Made by a program: the position numbers and the translations under genes. A stretch of DNA of 64,000 nt from Lysobacter sp. ISL-50 (GTDB lineage Bacteria > Pseudomonadota > Gammaproteobacteria > Xanthomonadales > Xanthomonadaceae), in contig NZ_JAGGRI010000015.1 in assembly GCF_018612875.1 (NCBI RefSeq), positions 1-64,000 on the forward strand. Reading direction: 5' to 3'. This document shows, in pieces, positions 8,537 through 17,202 of the stretch. Positions within the stretch are counted from its first letter, which is position 1. Each line of letters begins with the position of its first letter. A model generated the notes under the pieces. The model searched no databases. It saw only the letters and a list, made by a program, of their open reading frames with translations, and was not told the DNA's origin.

Positions 8537-10663
8537 ATGACCCGATTCGTCACGACCCGATTCAAATCGTCCCCGTTGCTGCTGTCGCTCGCCATCGCCG
8601 CGGCCCTGAGCGCCTGCGCAAAACCCGAAACGCCGGCACCGGCGGCGAGTTCGCAAACCGCCGCGCCGCCCGCGGCGGCGCCCACGCTGAAGCTCGACGA
8701 AAGCAAACTGCTGCAGCCGGTGCGCTTCGCCGTCGGCGATCTGGACCCGTCCAAGAACGTCTGCGACAACCTCGGTCAATACGTCAACGGCAAGTGGTTC
8801 GCCGCCAATGCGATTCCGGGCGATCGCTCTTCCTGGGGCGTGTCGGATGTGTTGGCCGAACGCTCGCTGGCGGTGCAGCACCAGTTGGCCGAACAGGCCG
8901 GCCAGGACGCGCACGCCACCGGCATCGAGAAGATCGTCGGCGACCTGTGGGCCACCGGCATGGACGAGGCCAAGATCAACGCCCAGGGCATCGAGCCGCT
9001 GAAGAACGATCTGAGCGCGATCGCCGCGCTCGACACGCCGGAAAAGATCGCCGCCTATCTGCGCACCTCCGCCGCCGAGGGTCGCGGGGTGATCTTCGAT
9101 TTCGGCGGCGAGGCCGACTTCAAGAATTCCTCGATGAACATCGCCTACGCCACGCAAAGCGGCCTGGGCCTGCCGGACAAGGGTTATTACTTCGATCAGG
9201 ACAAGCGCGACAAACTCACCGCGTATCAGCAGCACATCGCCAAGGTGCTGGAACTGTCGGGCACGGCCGCGGCGGATGCGGCGGCGCAGGCCAAGGCGGT
9301 GATCGCGTTCGAAACCCGGCTGGCCAAGGCGTCGCTGTCGCGCGAGCAGTTGCAGGGCGACGTCGGGTTGTACTACCAGCCCATCAGCCCGGCGAAGGCC
9401 AACGAGCTGACGCCTAATTTCTCCTGGACCGAGTTCTTCAAGTCGCAGGGCGTGGAAATACCGGCGCAGTTCTCGCTGGCGATGCCGGACTTCCACAAGG
9501 AGGTCAGCAAGATGCTCGCCGACACGCCGGCCGCGGATTGGCAGGCGTATCTGCGCTATCACACCGTCGACGGCGCATCGCCGTATCTGAGCGATCCCTT
9601 CGTCGCCGAGCACTTCGAATTCCACAGCAAGGCCATGGTCGGGCAGAAAGAACAAAAAGCCCGCTGGAAACGCGTGTTGAACGCCATCAACGGCTCGGCC
9701 GGCGAGGCGATGGGCCAGTTGTACGTGAAGGTCGCCTTCCCGCAGCAGTCCAAGGCGCAGATGGACGCGCTGGTGCAGGGCCTGCGCACCGCGCTGAAGG
9801 CGCGCATCGAAAACCTGACCTGGATGAGCGCCGAGACCAAGAAAAAAGCGCTGGAGAAGTGGGCCAGCTTCACGCCCAAGATCGGTTATCCGGACAAGTG
9901 GCGCGACTGGAGCGGACTGAAGACCGGGCGCGACAGCTATTACGCCAACGCCCTGGCCGCGGAGCAGTTCAACTACCAGTGGAACCTGGGCAAGATCGGC
10001 AAGCCGGTGGACAAGACCGAATGGGGCATGTCGCCGCAGACGGTCAACGCTTACTACAACCCGCTGCAGAACGAAGTGGTGTTCCCGGCCGCGATCCTGC
10101 AGCCGCCGTTCTTCGATCCCAACGCCGACGAGGCGATGAACTACGGCGGCATCGGCGCGGTGATCGGCCATGAGATGACCCACGGCTACGACGATCAGGG
10201 CAGCCGCTTCGATCCGTCCGGCAACATGGTCAACTGGTGGACGCCCGAGGACGCGAAGGGCTTCGCCGCGCGCAGCACCAAGTTGATCGAACAGTTCAAC
10301 GGCTACGAGGCCGCGCCCGGCCTGCACGTCAACGGCAAGCTGACCCTGGGCGAGAACATCGCCGACCTGGGCGGCCTGGCCACCGCTTACGACGCCATGC
10401 GCCTGGCGGTCGGCGACAAGCCCGATCCCAAGACCGACGGCCTGACCCGCGACCAGCGTTTCTTCTACAGCTTCGCCACCAGCTGGCGCGATCGCTACAC
10501 GCCGGATCTGCTCAAGGTGATCGTCAATTCCAACGAACACGCGCCGGCCGATTTCCGCGCGATCGGCGCGCCGTCGAATCTGCCCGCGTTCGCGGCGGCG
10601 TTCTCGTGCAAGGCGGGGCAGCCGATGGTGCGTGCCGCCGACAAGCAGGTAGTGATCTGGTGA
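8537..10663 (+). CDS. M13 family (neprilysin/PepO-like) metallopeptidase, lipoprotein
   Basis: A 708-residue zinc endopeptidase. The N-terminus has a signal peptide ending in the lipobox LSAC (Cys about 30), then a Pro/Ala-rich linker, so it is probably anchored in the outer membrane or periplasm. The M13 N-terminal helical domain starts at NVCDNLGQYVNGKW. Zinc site: GHEMTHGYDDQGS with His545, Glu546 and His549; third ligand Glu606 in LGENIADLGG, with Asp610. The NAYYNP substrate-binding motif precedes it, and the protein ends CKAGQPMVR...VVIW, as is usual for the family. RBS: GGAG 7-8 nt before the ATG. About 70% similar by eye to the next M13 gene, so a tandem duplicate. Confidence 0.95.
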   Translation: MTRFVTTRFKSSPLLLSLAIAAALSACAKPETPAPAASSQTAAPPAAAPTLKLDESKLLQPVRFAVGDLDPSKNVCDNLGQYVNGKWFAANAIPGDRSSWGVSDVLAERSLAVQHQLAEQAGQDAHATGIEKIVGDLWATGMDEAKINAQGIEPLKNDLSAIAALDTPEKIAAYLRTSAAEGRGVIFDFGGEADFKNSSMNIAYATQSGLGLPDKGYYFDQDKRDKLTAYQQHIAKVLELSGTAAADAAAQAKAVIAFETRLAKASLSREQLQGDVGLYYQPISPAKANELTPNFSWTEFFKSQGVEIPAQFSLAMPDFHKEVSKMLADTPAADWQAYLRYHTVDGASPYLSDPFVAEHFEFHSKAMVGQKEQKARWKRVLNAINGSAGEAMGQLYVKVAFPQQSKAQMDALVQGLRTALKARIENLTWMSAETKKKALEKWASFTPKIGYPDKWRDWSGLKTGRDSYYANALAAEQFNYQWNLGKIGKPVDKTEWGMSPQTVNAYYNPLQNEVVFPAAILQPPFFDPNADEAMNYGGIGAVIGHEMTHGYDDQGSRFDPSGNMVNWWTPEDAKGFAARSTKLIEQFNGYEAAPGLHVNGKLTLGENIADLGGLATAYDAMRLAVGDKPDPKTDGLTRDQRFFYSFATSWRDRYTPDLLKVIVNSNEHAPADFRAIGAPSNLPAFAAAFSCKAGQPMVRAADKQVVIW

Positions 10664-10684
10664 GCTGAGGCCACGAGCCGAGCC

Positions 10685-10870
10685 GTAGTGTTCCCTCTCC
10701 CGCTTGTGGGGTGAGCGGACGCGGCTTGCGAGCCACTGGCTCGCGTCCGGGAACGCTCAAACGCCCAGCGTTTGAGCCGGGGCGGGTCAGGGTGAGGGCA
10801 AGCGGCGGCGGCCCTCATCCGGCCCTTCGGGCCACCTTCTCCCGCCAGCGGGAGAAGGCAACGGCGAGCC
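10685..10870. repeat. intergenic palindromic repeat
   Basis: This region between the two tandem M13 genes has several inverted repeats: CTTCTCCCGC / GCGGGAGAAG around 10838-10858, GGCCCTTCGGGCC around 10821-10833, and AAACGCCCAGCGTTT around 10759-10773. A shorter CTCTCCCG / CGGGAGAG hairpin of the same type lies at 45254-45275. These are intergenic repeats of the kind common in Xanthomonadaceae; here they may also terminate the first M13 transcript. Confidence 0.6.
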
Positions 10871-10930
10871 CGAACCGCTGCATCGCGCTTATTCGATGCA
10901 CAAATCGGGCAAAACTGAACATTCCCGCGC

Positions 10931-10982
10931 CACCCCACATGACCTTCGACACCCTTCTCACGCCCCGATCGGGACTATCGTC
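10931..10982 (+). promoter_or_regulatory. second copy of the 52-nt M13 upstream element
   Basis: CACCCCACATGAC at 10931, CGACACCCTTC at 10947 and CTATCGTC ending at 10982 match the element at 8395-8446 in order and spacing. It lies about 97 nt before the GTG start of the second M13 gene, a similar distance to the first copy. This suggests both genes were duplicated with their promoter and respond to the same signal. Confidence 0.55.
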
Positions 10983-11078
10983 CGCCCGGTGTCCCGGCGC
11001 GGGCCGCGTCAATCCGGCCCGAAATCCGTGACAATCCCCGTTCGTTTCTCGCCAACGCCCTTCCGGCCGGAGCCCTTT

Positions 11079-13193
11079 GTGACCTTCAACAAACCGCAAG
11101 TCCTGCTGTTGTCCCTCGCCATCGCCGCCGCGGTGGCCGCCTGCGGCAAGCAGGAAACCGCCACCCCGGCCGCGGGCGGCGACGCCACCGCCGCCAAGCC
11201 GGCCGAAGCCGTCCAGTTCAAGCTCGACGAAAGCAAGCTGCCGCCGGTCAACCGCTTCCTCATGAGCGACCTGGACACCACCAAGGACGCGTGCACCGAC
11301 TTCGGCGGCTACGTCAACGGCAAGTGGCTCGCCGCCAACGCCATCCCGGGCGACCGCACCTCGTGGGGCGCGTTCGAAATGCTCGACGAGCGTTCCGACG
11401 GCGTGCAGCGCCAGCTGGCCGAACAGGCCTCGGCCGACACCAAGGGCACGGGCGTGGAGAAGATCGTCGGCGACCTGTGGGCCACCGGCATGGACGAAGC
11501 CAAGATCAACGCCCAGGGCATCGAGCCGCTGAAGGCCGACCTGGGCAAGATCGACGCGATCAACAGCCCGGAAGCCATCGCCGCCTACCTGCGCGAAGTG
11601 TCCAAGACCGGCGACAACCCGCTGTTCGGCTTCGGCGCCGAAGCCGACTTCAAGGATTCGGCCAACAACATCGCCTACGCCTCGCAGGGCGGCCTGGGCC
11701 TGCCGGACGCGCCGTACTACACCGACGCCAAGTTCAAGGACAAGCTGGACGCCTACGAGCAGCACATCGCCAAGGTGCTGGAACTGGGCGGCGTCAAGGC
11801 TGAAGATGCAGCCAAGCAGGCCAAGGACGTGATCGCGTTCGAAACCCGCCTGGCCAAGGCTTCCAAGACCCGCGAGCAGCTCTCGCGCGACGTCTCGCTG
11901 TACTACAACCCGATCGCGCCGGCCAAGGCCGACGAGCTGACCCCGAACTTCTCCTGGACCAAGTATTTCGAGTCGCAGGGCGTGGCCGTGCCGAAGATGT
12001 TCTCGCTGGCGGTGCCGGGCTTCCATGAAGAAGTCAGCAAGATGATCGGCGAAACGCCGGTCGCCGCGTGGCAAGCCTACCTGCGCTTCCACACCATCGA
12101 CGGCGCCTCGCCGTACCTGTCCGACGCGTTCGTGCAGGAGAACTTCAACTTCTACAACAAGACCCTGCGCGGCCAGAAGGAACTCAAGGAACGCGGCAAG
12201 CGCGTGCTCAACGTGATCGAAGGCCAGGCCGGCGAAGCGATGGGTCAGCTGTACGTCAAGGTCGCCTTCACCCCCGAGTCCAAGCAGCGCATGCAGGCGC
12301 TGGTCGAGAACCTGCGCCAGTCGCTCAAGACCCGCATCGAAAACCTCGCCTGGATGAGCGCCGACACCAAGAAGAAGGCGCTGGAGAAGTGGGCCAGCTT
12401 CACCCCGAAGATCGGTTACCCGGACAAGTGGCGCGACTTCAGCGGCCTGAGCACCGGCCGCGACAGCTACTACGCCAACGTCAAGGCCGCCAACGAGTTC
12501 AACTACAAGTGGAACCTGGGCAAGGTCGGCAAGCCGGTCGACAAGACCGAATGGGGCATGTCGCCGCAAACGGTCAACGCCTACTACAACCCGCTGCAGA
12601 ACGAGATCGTGTTCCCGGCCGCGATCCTGCAGCCGCCGTTCTTCGATCCCAAGGCCGACGACGCCACCAACTACGGCGGCATCGGCGCGGTGATCGGCCA
12701 TGAGATGACCCACGGTTACGACGACCAGGGCTCGCGCTTCGGGCCGACCGGCAACATGGAAGTGTGGTGGGCCCCGGCCGACGCGAAGGCGTTCTCGGGC
12801 CTGACCGCCAAGCTGATCAAGCAGTTCGACGGCTACGACGCCGGCAACGGCCAGCACGTCAACGGCACCCACACCCTCGGCGAGAACATCGCCGACCTGG
12901 GCGGCCTGGCGACGGCCTATGACGCGATGAAGAAGGCCGCGGGCGACACGCCGGACCCGAAGACCGACGGCCTGACCCGCGACCAGCGCTTCTTCCTCAA
13001 CTGGGCCACCGTGTGGCGCCGCAACTTCACCCCGGAAGAGAAGAAGGTGCGCCTGCAGACCGACGAGCACGCCCTGGCCAACTTCCGCGCGATCGGCGCG
13101 CCGTCGAACCTGCCGAGCTTCGCCGCCGCGTTCTCGTGCAAGCCAGGCCAGCCGATGGTGCGCGAAGGCGACAAGCAGGTGGTGATCTGGTGA
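11079..13193 (+). CDS. M13 family metallopeptidase, lipoprotein (second tandem copy)
   Basis: A 704-residue paralogue of the preceding gene. The GTG at 11079 is preferred: it gives the signal peptide VTFNKPQVLLLSLAIAAAV with lipobox VAAC, and has GGAG six nt upstream. The ATG 61 codons earlier would put a charged leader before the signal peptide. The zinc site is intact: GHEMTHGYDDQGS with His541, Glu542 and His545, and GENIADLGG with Glu602. The same NAYYNP motif and C-terminal CKPGQPMV...VVIW are present. Codon choice is more biased to C/G-ending codons than in the first copy, which may mean higher expression. A strong terminator follows. Confidence 0.95.
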   Translation: MTFNKPQVLLLSLAIAAAVAACGKQETATPAAGGDATAAKPAEAVQFKLDESKLPPVNRFLMSDLDTTKDACTDFGGYVNGKWLAANAIPGDRTSWGAFEMLDERSDGVQRQLAEQASADTKGTGVEKIVGDLWATGMDEAKINAQGIEPLKADLGKIDAINSPEAIAAYLREVSKTGDNPLFGFGAEADFKDSANNIAYASQGGLGLPDAPYYTDAKFKDKLDAYEQHIAKVLELGGVKAEDAAKQAKDVIAFETRLAKASKTREQLSRDVSLYYNPIAPAKADELTPNFSWTKYFESQGVAVPKMFSLAVPGFHEEVSKMIGETPVAAWQAYLRFHTIDGASPYLSDAFVQENFNFYNKTLRGQKELKERGKRVLNVIEGQAGEAMGQLYVKVAFTPESKQRMQALVENLRQSLKTRIENLAWMSADTKKKALEKWASFTPKIGYPDKWRDFSGLSTGRDSYYANVKAANEFNYKWNLGKVGKPVDKTEWGMSPQTVNAYYNPLQNEIVFPAAILQPPFFDPKADDATNYGGIGAVIGHEMTHGYDDQGSRFGPTGNMEVWWAPADAKAFSGLTAKLIKQFDGYDAGNGQHVNGTHTLGENIADLGGLATAYDAMKKAAGDTPDPKTDGLTRDQRFFLNWATVWRRNFTPEEKKVRLQTDEHALANFRAIGAPSNLPSFAAAFSCKPGQPMVREGDKQVVIW

Positions 13194-13242
13194 TTCGTGC
13201 CTCGCCGCGCCGCGCCGCGGCCTGATCGCACGGCATGAGCAG

Positions 13243-13270
13243 AAAGGCCCGGGAATTCCCGGGCCTTTTT
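13243..13270 (+). terminator. rho-independent terminator of the second M13 gene
   Basis: A perfect GGCCCGGGAATTCCCGGGCC palindrome with A's before and five T's after lies 50 nt past the M13 stop codon. The same stem-loop recurs, with one base changed, at 15425-15453. Confidence 0.9.
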
Positions 13271-13455
13271 GTTCGCCGATGAGTCGTTGAGTTTAGACCG
13301 TGGCACTGGATCTTGTTCGCAAGAGCGGCTTCGTGCGTCGTCCATGCGATCCGAATGCGATCTCGGGCGCCTCATGCGTCCACTGTGGCCGGGCACATCG
13401 CGTCGATCCGGTTCCGCGCTCGCAATCCGCATCCGCGCGCTCGCCGCACCCGGTT

Positions 13456-14436
13456 CTATAACTCGTCGTGCGCGGTGCAATTAGGCGCCGGCACGCAGCG
13501 GGTCATCGAACGCAGCACCCGATCCGACACATCGCGCTGGGTCAGTCCGCGCCACTGCAAACTCGCGCCCTGCAAGTCGCGTTCGCTGGGCCGGATATCG
13601 TCGAGGGTGACCGGGCGCCCCAACCGCTGACGCAACTGGGACAGATAAATCCCGCCCGCCGGCTCGGGACCCGGCCGCGTGGTCATGATGGACGGATCGG
13701 CGTCTGTCGTATTCGGCGCAGGAATAATCTCGATGACATACTCATCCGCAGTGATAGGCCCCAGTTGCTCCGAGGTATGCAATAAACCCAGCGCGTGTCC
13801 GACTTCATGGATGACGGTTTGCCGCACGTGCATGTCCAGGTATTCGGCCACGGATATGTCACCGACCACACCAGCGGCGCGCGATACGGCATAGTGTTCC
13901 GAGACGGTGACCCCTATGGCGTGCGGATTGAGCAACACGCACATCGGCCTGCTTTCGATGATGGCGTAACCCATTACATTGCAGTTCTGGTGTTCTACCG
14001 GAAACAGACGGAATTCAACCGTCGCATCCTGCGGCCCGCCCGCGTGATAAGGAACGCCATTGGCTGCCCGGGCCGCATCGCGATTCCCCAGGTAATTCTC
14101 GCCGGCCCACAGCCTGATGGCCGTCAGGTAATTTTGCGCGAAATCGTAATGTATGGTCTGCCCGGCGACTCCCGGCCCTGGCGGAATAACGATATCGGCA
14201 TACCGATCCCCAGTGACGTAAGACATCGAGTAAGACCCGGTTGCGGGATTTATTCTCCCGACCAGCCGCCCCCACTTGAGTGGCGCATGCCGGCCACGCA
14301 GGCCTCCATGCCCTACCACGCGCGCGTACTGCGCATTGTCGATGTGTCCCGGCTGCGCAAAGCACAGGCTGGAGGCCGAGAAGAAAAGCGCGAGGCTCCA
14401 CCTCAGCCATGCCGCTGGTCTGTTTCCGCTCATCAT
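13456..14436 (-). CDS. secreted metzincin-type zinc metalloprotease
   Basis: A 326-residue protein with a signal peptide (MMSGNRPAAWLRWSLALFF...CFAQ, cleavage near 30). The zinc motif HEVGHALGLLH is at 210-220, the full metzincin signature HExxHxxGxxH. A candidate Met-turn is DPSIMTTRP about 40 residues later. It resembles matrixin or M10/M12-like bacterial proteases, but I cannot name the subfamily. The start at 14436 has GGGAG six nt upstream; the longer frame is low-complexity. Codon use is less GC-biased than its neighbours (TTA, ATA and AAT codons occur), which fits transfer. The last four residues are HDEL. Confidence 0.85.
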   Translation of the reverse strand: MMSGNRPAAWLRWSLALFFSASSLCFAQPGHIDNAQYARVVGHGGLRGRHAPLKWGRLVGRINPATGSYSMSYVTGDRYADIVIPPGPGVAGQTIHYDFAQNYLTAIRLWAGENYLGNRDAARAANGVPYHAGGPQDATVEFRLFPVEHQNCNVMGYAIIESRPMCVLLNPHAIGVTVSEHYAVSRAAGVVGDISVAEYLDMHVRQTVIHEVGHALGLLHTSEQLGPITADEYVIEIIPAPNTTDADPSIMTTRPGPEPAGGIYLSQLRQRLGRPVTLDDIRPSERDLQGASLQWRGLTQRDVSDRVLRSMTRCVPAPNCTAHDEL

Positions 14437-14683
14437 TGCCGCTCCCATTCGTGAACCTGGTGACGCATGAAAATTCCGCCCGTCCGGGTGCGATGTCGCC
14501 CATCGCGACGCGTTGGCTGCAAAGGTTCGAACTCGAACGCGAACTTGCGCGCATTCGCTATCGTCTGATGGATGGCCCGGAGCTTGCAGGCTTGCGCTGT
14601 CGCGCGAATCCGGAAGCCAAAAACGCAGCGTTGCTCCAGGCATGCGCCGCCGCGAGCGAAACTTCGGCGGGGCAGGCGATGCA

Positions 14684-15064
14684 TTAATTGGAGGCTTTGC
14701 AGTCCGATTCCACGCTGCATAGAAGGATGCTGAAATCCTCCGCCGACCCGTAACAGATGCCCTTGTGGTTATTGATTTGAATCGGGATCTGCGAGGCAAA
14801 TGCCAACTGCAGGTCTCGCGCGAGATACGAAGAGCGCTGGGGGTCGCCGTCCAACACCATGTTCATCCACTTCACTCCACCCCACGTGAAGTAAGCGGAG
14901 GAAGCCGCGGGCTCATTTTGCGTCGTGAACGCCAGTACGTTGGAAGTACCGGGCCTGAGCCCTATTCTGGTGACATACCCTGTTCCGCAGACAACATCAG
15001 CCGCCGCAGCCGTGCCGCTGCTCAATGCCGCAAACAACAAAAACACCGAAACAAGCTTTCTCAT
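14684..15064 (-). CDS. small secreted protein of unknown function
   Basis: A 126-residue protein. The N-terminus MRKLVSVFLLFAALSSGTAAA is a clear signal peptide with an Ala-x-Ala site near 21-23. AGGAGA lies six nt before the ATG. The mature part is about 100 residues with Cys at VVCGTG, GICYG, LLCSV and SDCKASN, enough for two disulfides. I recognise no family. It lies 247 nt upstream of the metzincin on the same strand, so the two may be co-expressed; an inhibitor, propeptide or co-secreted partner role is only a guess. Codon use is like the metzincin. Confidence 0.75.
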   Translation of the reverse strand: MRKLVSVFLLFAALSSGTAAAADVVCGTGYVTRIGLRPGTSNVLAFTTQNEPAASSAYFTWGGVKWMNMVLDGDPQRSSYLARDLQLAFASQIPIQINNHKGICYGSAEDFSILLCSVESDCKASN

Positions 15065-15500
15065 ACCAAGTCTCCTGACATCAAGGAAATACGAAATACC
15101 CAGGGGGGCGAGTGCAATCCCGGCAGCCCCACCTTCGGTCGTTCCGCGAATGCAATCCGCAATCCGCCAGGAACACCTGCTTGAATAAACGCGCCATCCG
15201 ATGGCGGCCCTACTCAGACAAGTCCTAATAGCTGCTCCCGCATCCGCTGGGCTTCGCGATTCGTGCGCGACCGCACGAAACACAGCGGGATGTCCCGCCT
15301 TACGCGCATCGTCCGACAAGACTCTGGATGTCCCGGGGTTTTCGCGATGCGCTCCATCGAGCGCGCCACGACAATTCGCCCCTTTGAAGAAACGCCGCGC
15401 CGTGACGATGTGCCGAACGAAAGAAGGCCCGGGGATTCCCGGGCCTTTTTTTGTTCGCGCGAGGTGCGGGCGCCTGTTTTTTCAGGGCAGCAGGATTTCT
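15065..15500. other. gene-free stretch upstream of the repeat array
   Basis: No frame here has signal, motif or codon bias of a real gene. It holds the promoter region of the small secreted protein gene (minus strand) and an orphan terminator-like hairpin at 15425-15453. Confidence 0.5.
15425..15453 (+). terminator. orphan terminator-like hairpin, near copy of the one at 13243
   Basis: GGCCCGGGGATTCCCGGGCC followed by seven T's and GTTCGC. It differs by one base in the stem-loop from the terminator after the second M13 gene, and both are followed by T's then GTTCGC. No plus-strand gene lies between the two copies, so this one has no obvious transcript to stop. Confidence 0.75.
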
Positions 15501-16262
15501 TGTGGGAGTGCCTGCTCTTGTGGGAGGGCCTTCAGGCCCGATGTCTTTCGATCAAATCGCGGCGATCTGTGACAAGAGCATCGGGGCTGAAGCCCCTCCC
15601 ACAACAGCCGCCGCGTCAACCGCAGGATTTTCGTGAGAGGGCCTGCTTTTGTGGGAGGGCCTTCAGGCCCGATGCCTTTCGATCAAGTCGCGGCGATCTG
15701 TGACAAGAGCATCGGGGCTGAAGCCCCCCAACAACAGCCGCCGCGTCAACCGCAGGATTTTTGTGGAAGGGCCTGTCTTTGTGGGAGGGCCTTCAGGCCC
15801 GATGCCTTTCGATCAAGTCGCGGCGATCTGTGACAAAAGCATCGGGGCTGAAGCCCCTCCTACAACAGCTACCGCGCCAACCACAGGATTTTTGTGGAGG
15901 GCCTGCTTTTGTGGGAGGGCCTTCAGGCCCGATGCCTTTCGATCAAATCGCGGCGATCTGTAACAAAAGCATCGGGGCTGAAGCCCCTCCTACAACAGCT
16001 GCCGCGTCAGTCGCGGGATTTTGGTGGGAGGGTCTGCTTTTGTGGGAGGGTCTTCGGGCCCGATGTCTTTCGATCAAGTCGCGGCGATCTGTGACAAGAG
16101 CATCGGGGCTGAAGCCCCTCCTACAACAGCCGCCGTGTCAGTCGCGGGATTTTTGTGGGGGCCTGCTTTTGTGGGAGGGCCTTCAGGCCCGATGCCTTTC
16201 GATCTAGTCGCGGCGATCTGTGACAAGAGCATCGGGGCTGAAGCCCCTCCTACAAGAGCGTC
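15501..16262. repeat. tandem array of six 130-bp palindromic repeat units
   Basis: The core GTGGGAGGGCCTTCAGGCCC starts at about 15520, 15651, 15781, 15911, 16042 (variant) and 16171, spacing 129-131 bp. Each unit also carries the facing arm GCATCGGGGCTGAAGCCCC followed by TCC(T/C)AC, about 50 bp downstream, so each copy can fold into a large hairpin. Between arms is a conserved TTTCGATCAAGTCGCGGCGATC segment (given here in part), and between units a CCGC(A/G)GGATTTT linker. Single copies of the same palindrome family occur at 30599-30693 and 55548-55650. The array stays open in several frames, but these do not encode a protein. Confidence 0.9.
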
Positions 16263-16286
16263 GCCACAACAACTACCCCCACGACA

Positions 16287-16913
16287 TCAATCGGGCGAGC
16301 GCTCCCGCGCCCGCATCAACGCGGCGATTTCGCGGCTGGCTTCGCGCGGTTGCGCGGCCAGTTCGGCGGCTACCGCGGCGCGGTTGGCTTCGGGGTGGTT
16401 CTGGCTGAGTTTCCACTTCATCACCGTGGCATCGGCGATGAAACGGAATCCGACGATGCCGCGCAACTGGCTGACATGATCGGCACGCTCGGGTTCGAAA
16501 CGCCAATCGCGGCCGACCAAGGCTTCGTGCAGATCGCTCAGGTCCGACACCACGCCGGCCAGGAACTCGGTGTCCTCGAAGGTCTGCAACTGCCCGCGCA
16601 GATGCGCCACGGCGTAGTTCCAGGTCGGCACGCGCGCCTGCTCTTCCTTGTCGGTGTACCACGACGGCGACACGTAGGCGTGCGGGCCATGGAAGATCAG
16701 CGTCGCGGGGCCCGGATGCTTCGCCTGCGGGTTGGGACGCGCCCAGTGGCCGCGGATCTCGATGCGGTCGCCGTCGCGGCGGTACAGCACCGGCAGATGC
16801 GAGAGGGTCGGAACCTCGTCGCGCACGGTGATCACGGTGGCGAAGTTGTCGCGCGCCACCAGCGCGTCCAGCGAGGCGAGATCGGCTTCGGCGAAAGCTC
16901 TGGGCAGGTACAT
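16287..16913 (-). CDS. FMN-binding negative transcriptional regulator, PaiB family
   Basis: A 208-residue cytoplasmic protein beginning MYLPRAFAEADLASLDALV, as PaiB-type proteins do. Family motifs include HLPVLY, GHWARPNP, IFHGPHAYVSPSWY at about 92-105, and VPTWNYAVAHLRG at about 116-128; the VPTWNY block is diagnostic. The fold is a split-barrel flavin-binding domain. In Bacillus, PaiB is linked to repression of protease and sporulation genes, which is suggestive given the peptidases nearby, but regulation of those genes is inference. The C-terminal Arg/Ala-rich helix is short. It stands alone between the repeat array and a plus-strand gene. Confidence 0.88.
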   Translation of the reverse strand: MYLPRAFAEADLASLDALVARDNFATVITVRDEVPTLSHLPVLYRRDGDRIEIRGHWARPNPQAKHPGPATLIFHGPHAYVSPSWYTDKEEQARVPTWNYAVAHLRGQLQTFEDTEFLAGVVSDLSDLHEALVGRDWRFEPERADHVSQLRGIVGFRFIADATVMKWKLSQNHPEANRAAVAAELAAQPREASREIAALMRARERSPD

Positions 16914-17202
16914 GCGCGTTCCGGTGCGGCGTTGCGGGAGCCGTCGATACTATCGCAGCGCACGCGGCGCCGGCTTCGCACGCGCGACACGTTCCGGCAT
17001 CGCGCCACCGCGCCAGGCCCCCGACGCTCGTCTCGCGCACGACGACGCACCACGCACTCGCCCGGCCCGCACCAGGAAGCTGTACGGGCACGCGGATTCC
17101 CCCCATAGCGGCCCCCGCCCCGCGCCACCCGAACCCCCAACCCGTTCACCGCCCACCCCACCCCAGTTGTTAAACTCGCGCATCCCCAGGATGGAATACG
17201 CG

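Noticed and set aside
13456-13470. HDEL at the C-terminus of the metzincin as a eukaryotic ER retention signal
   Set aside because: Four residues can match by chance, and there is no other sign of host targeting in the window.
15501-16262. Open frames across the 130-bp repeat array, suggesting a repeat protein
   Set aside because: Several frames are open at once because the repeat lacks stops. None has a start with SD, a signal or a plausible protein composition.
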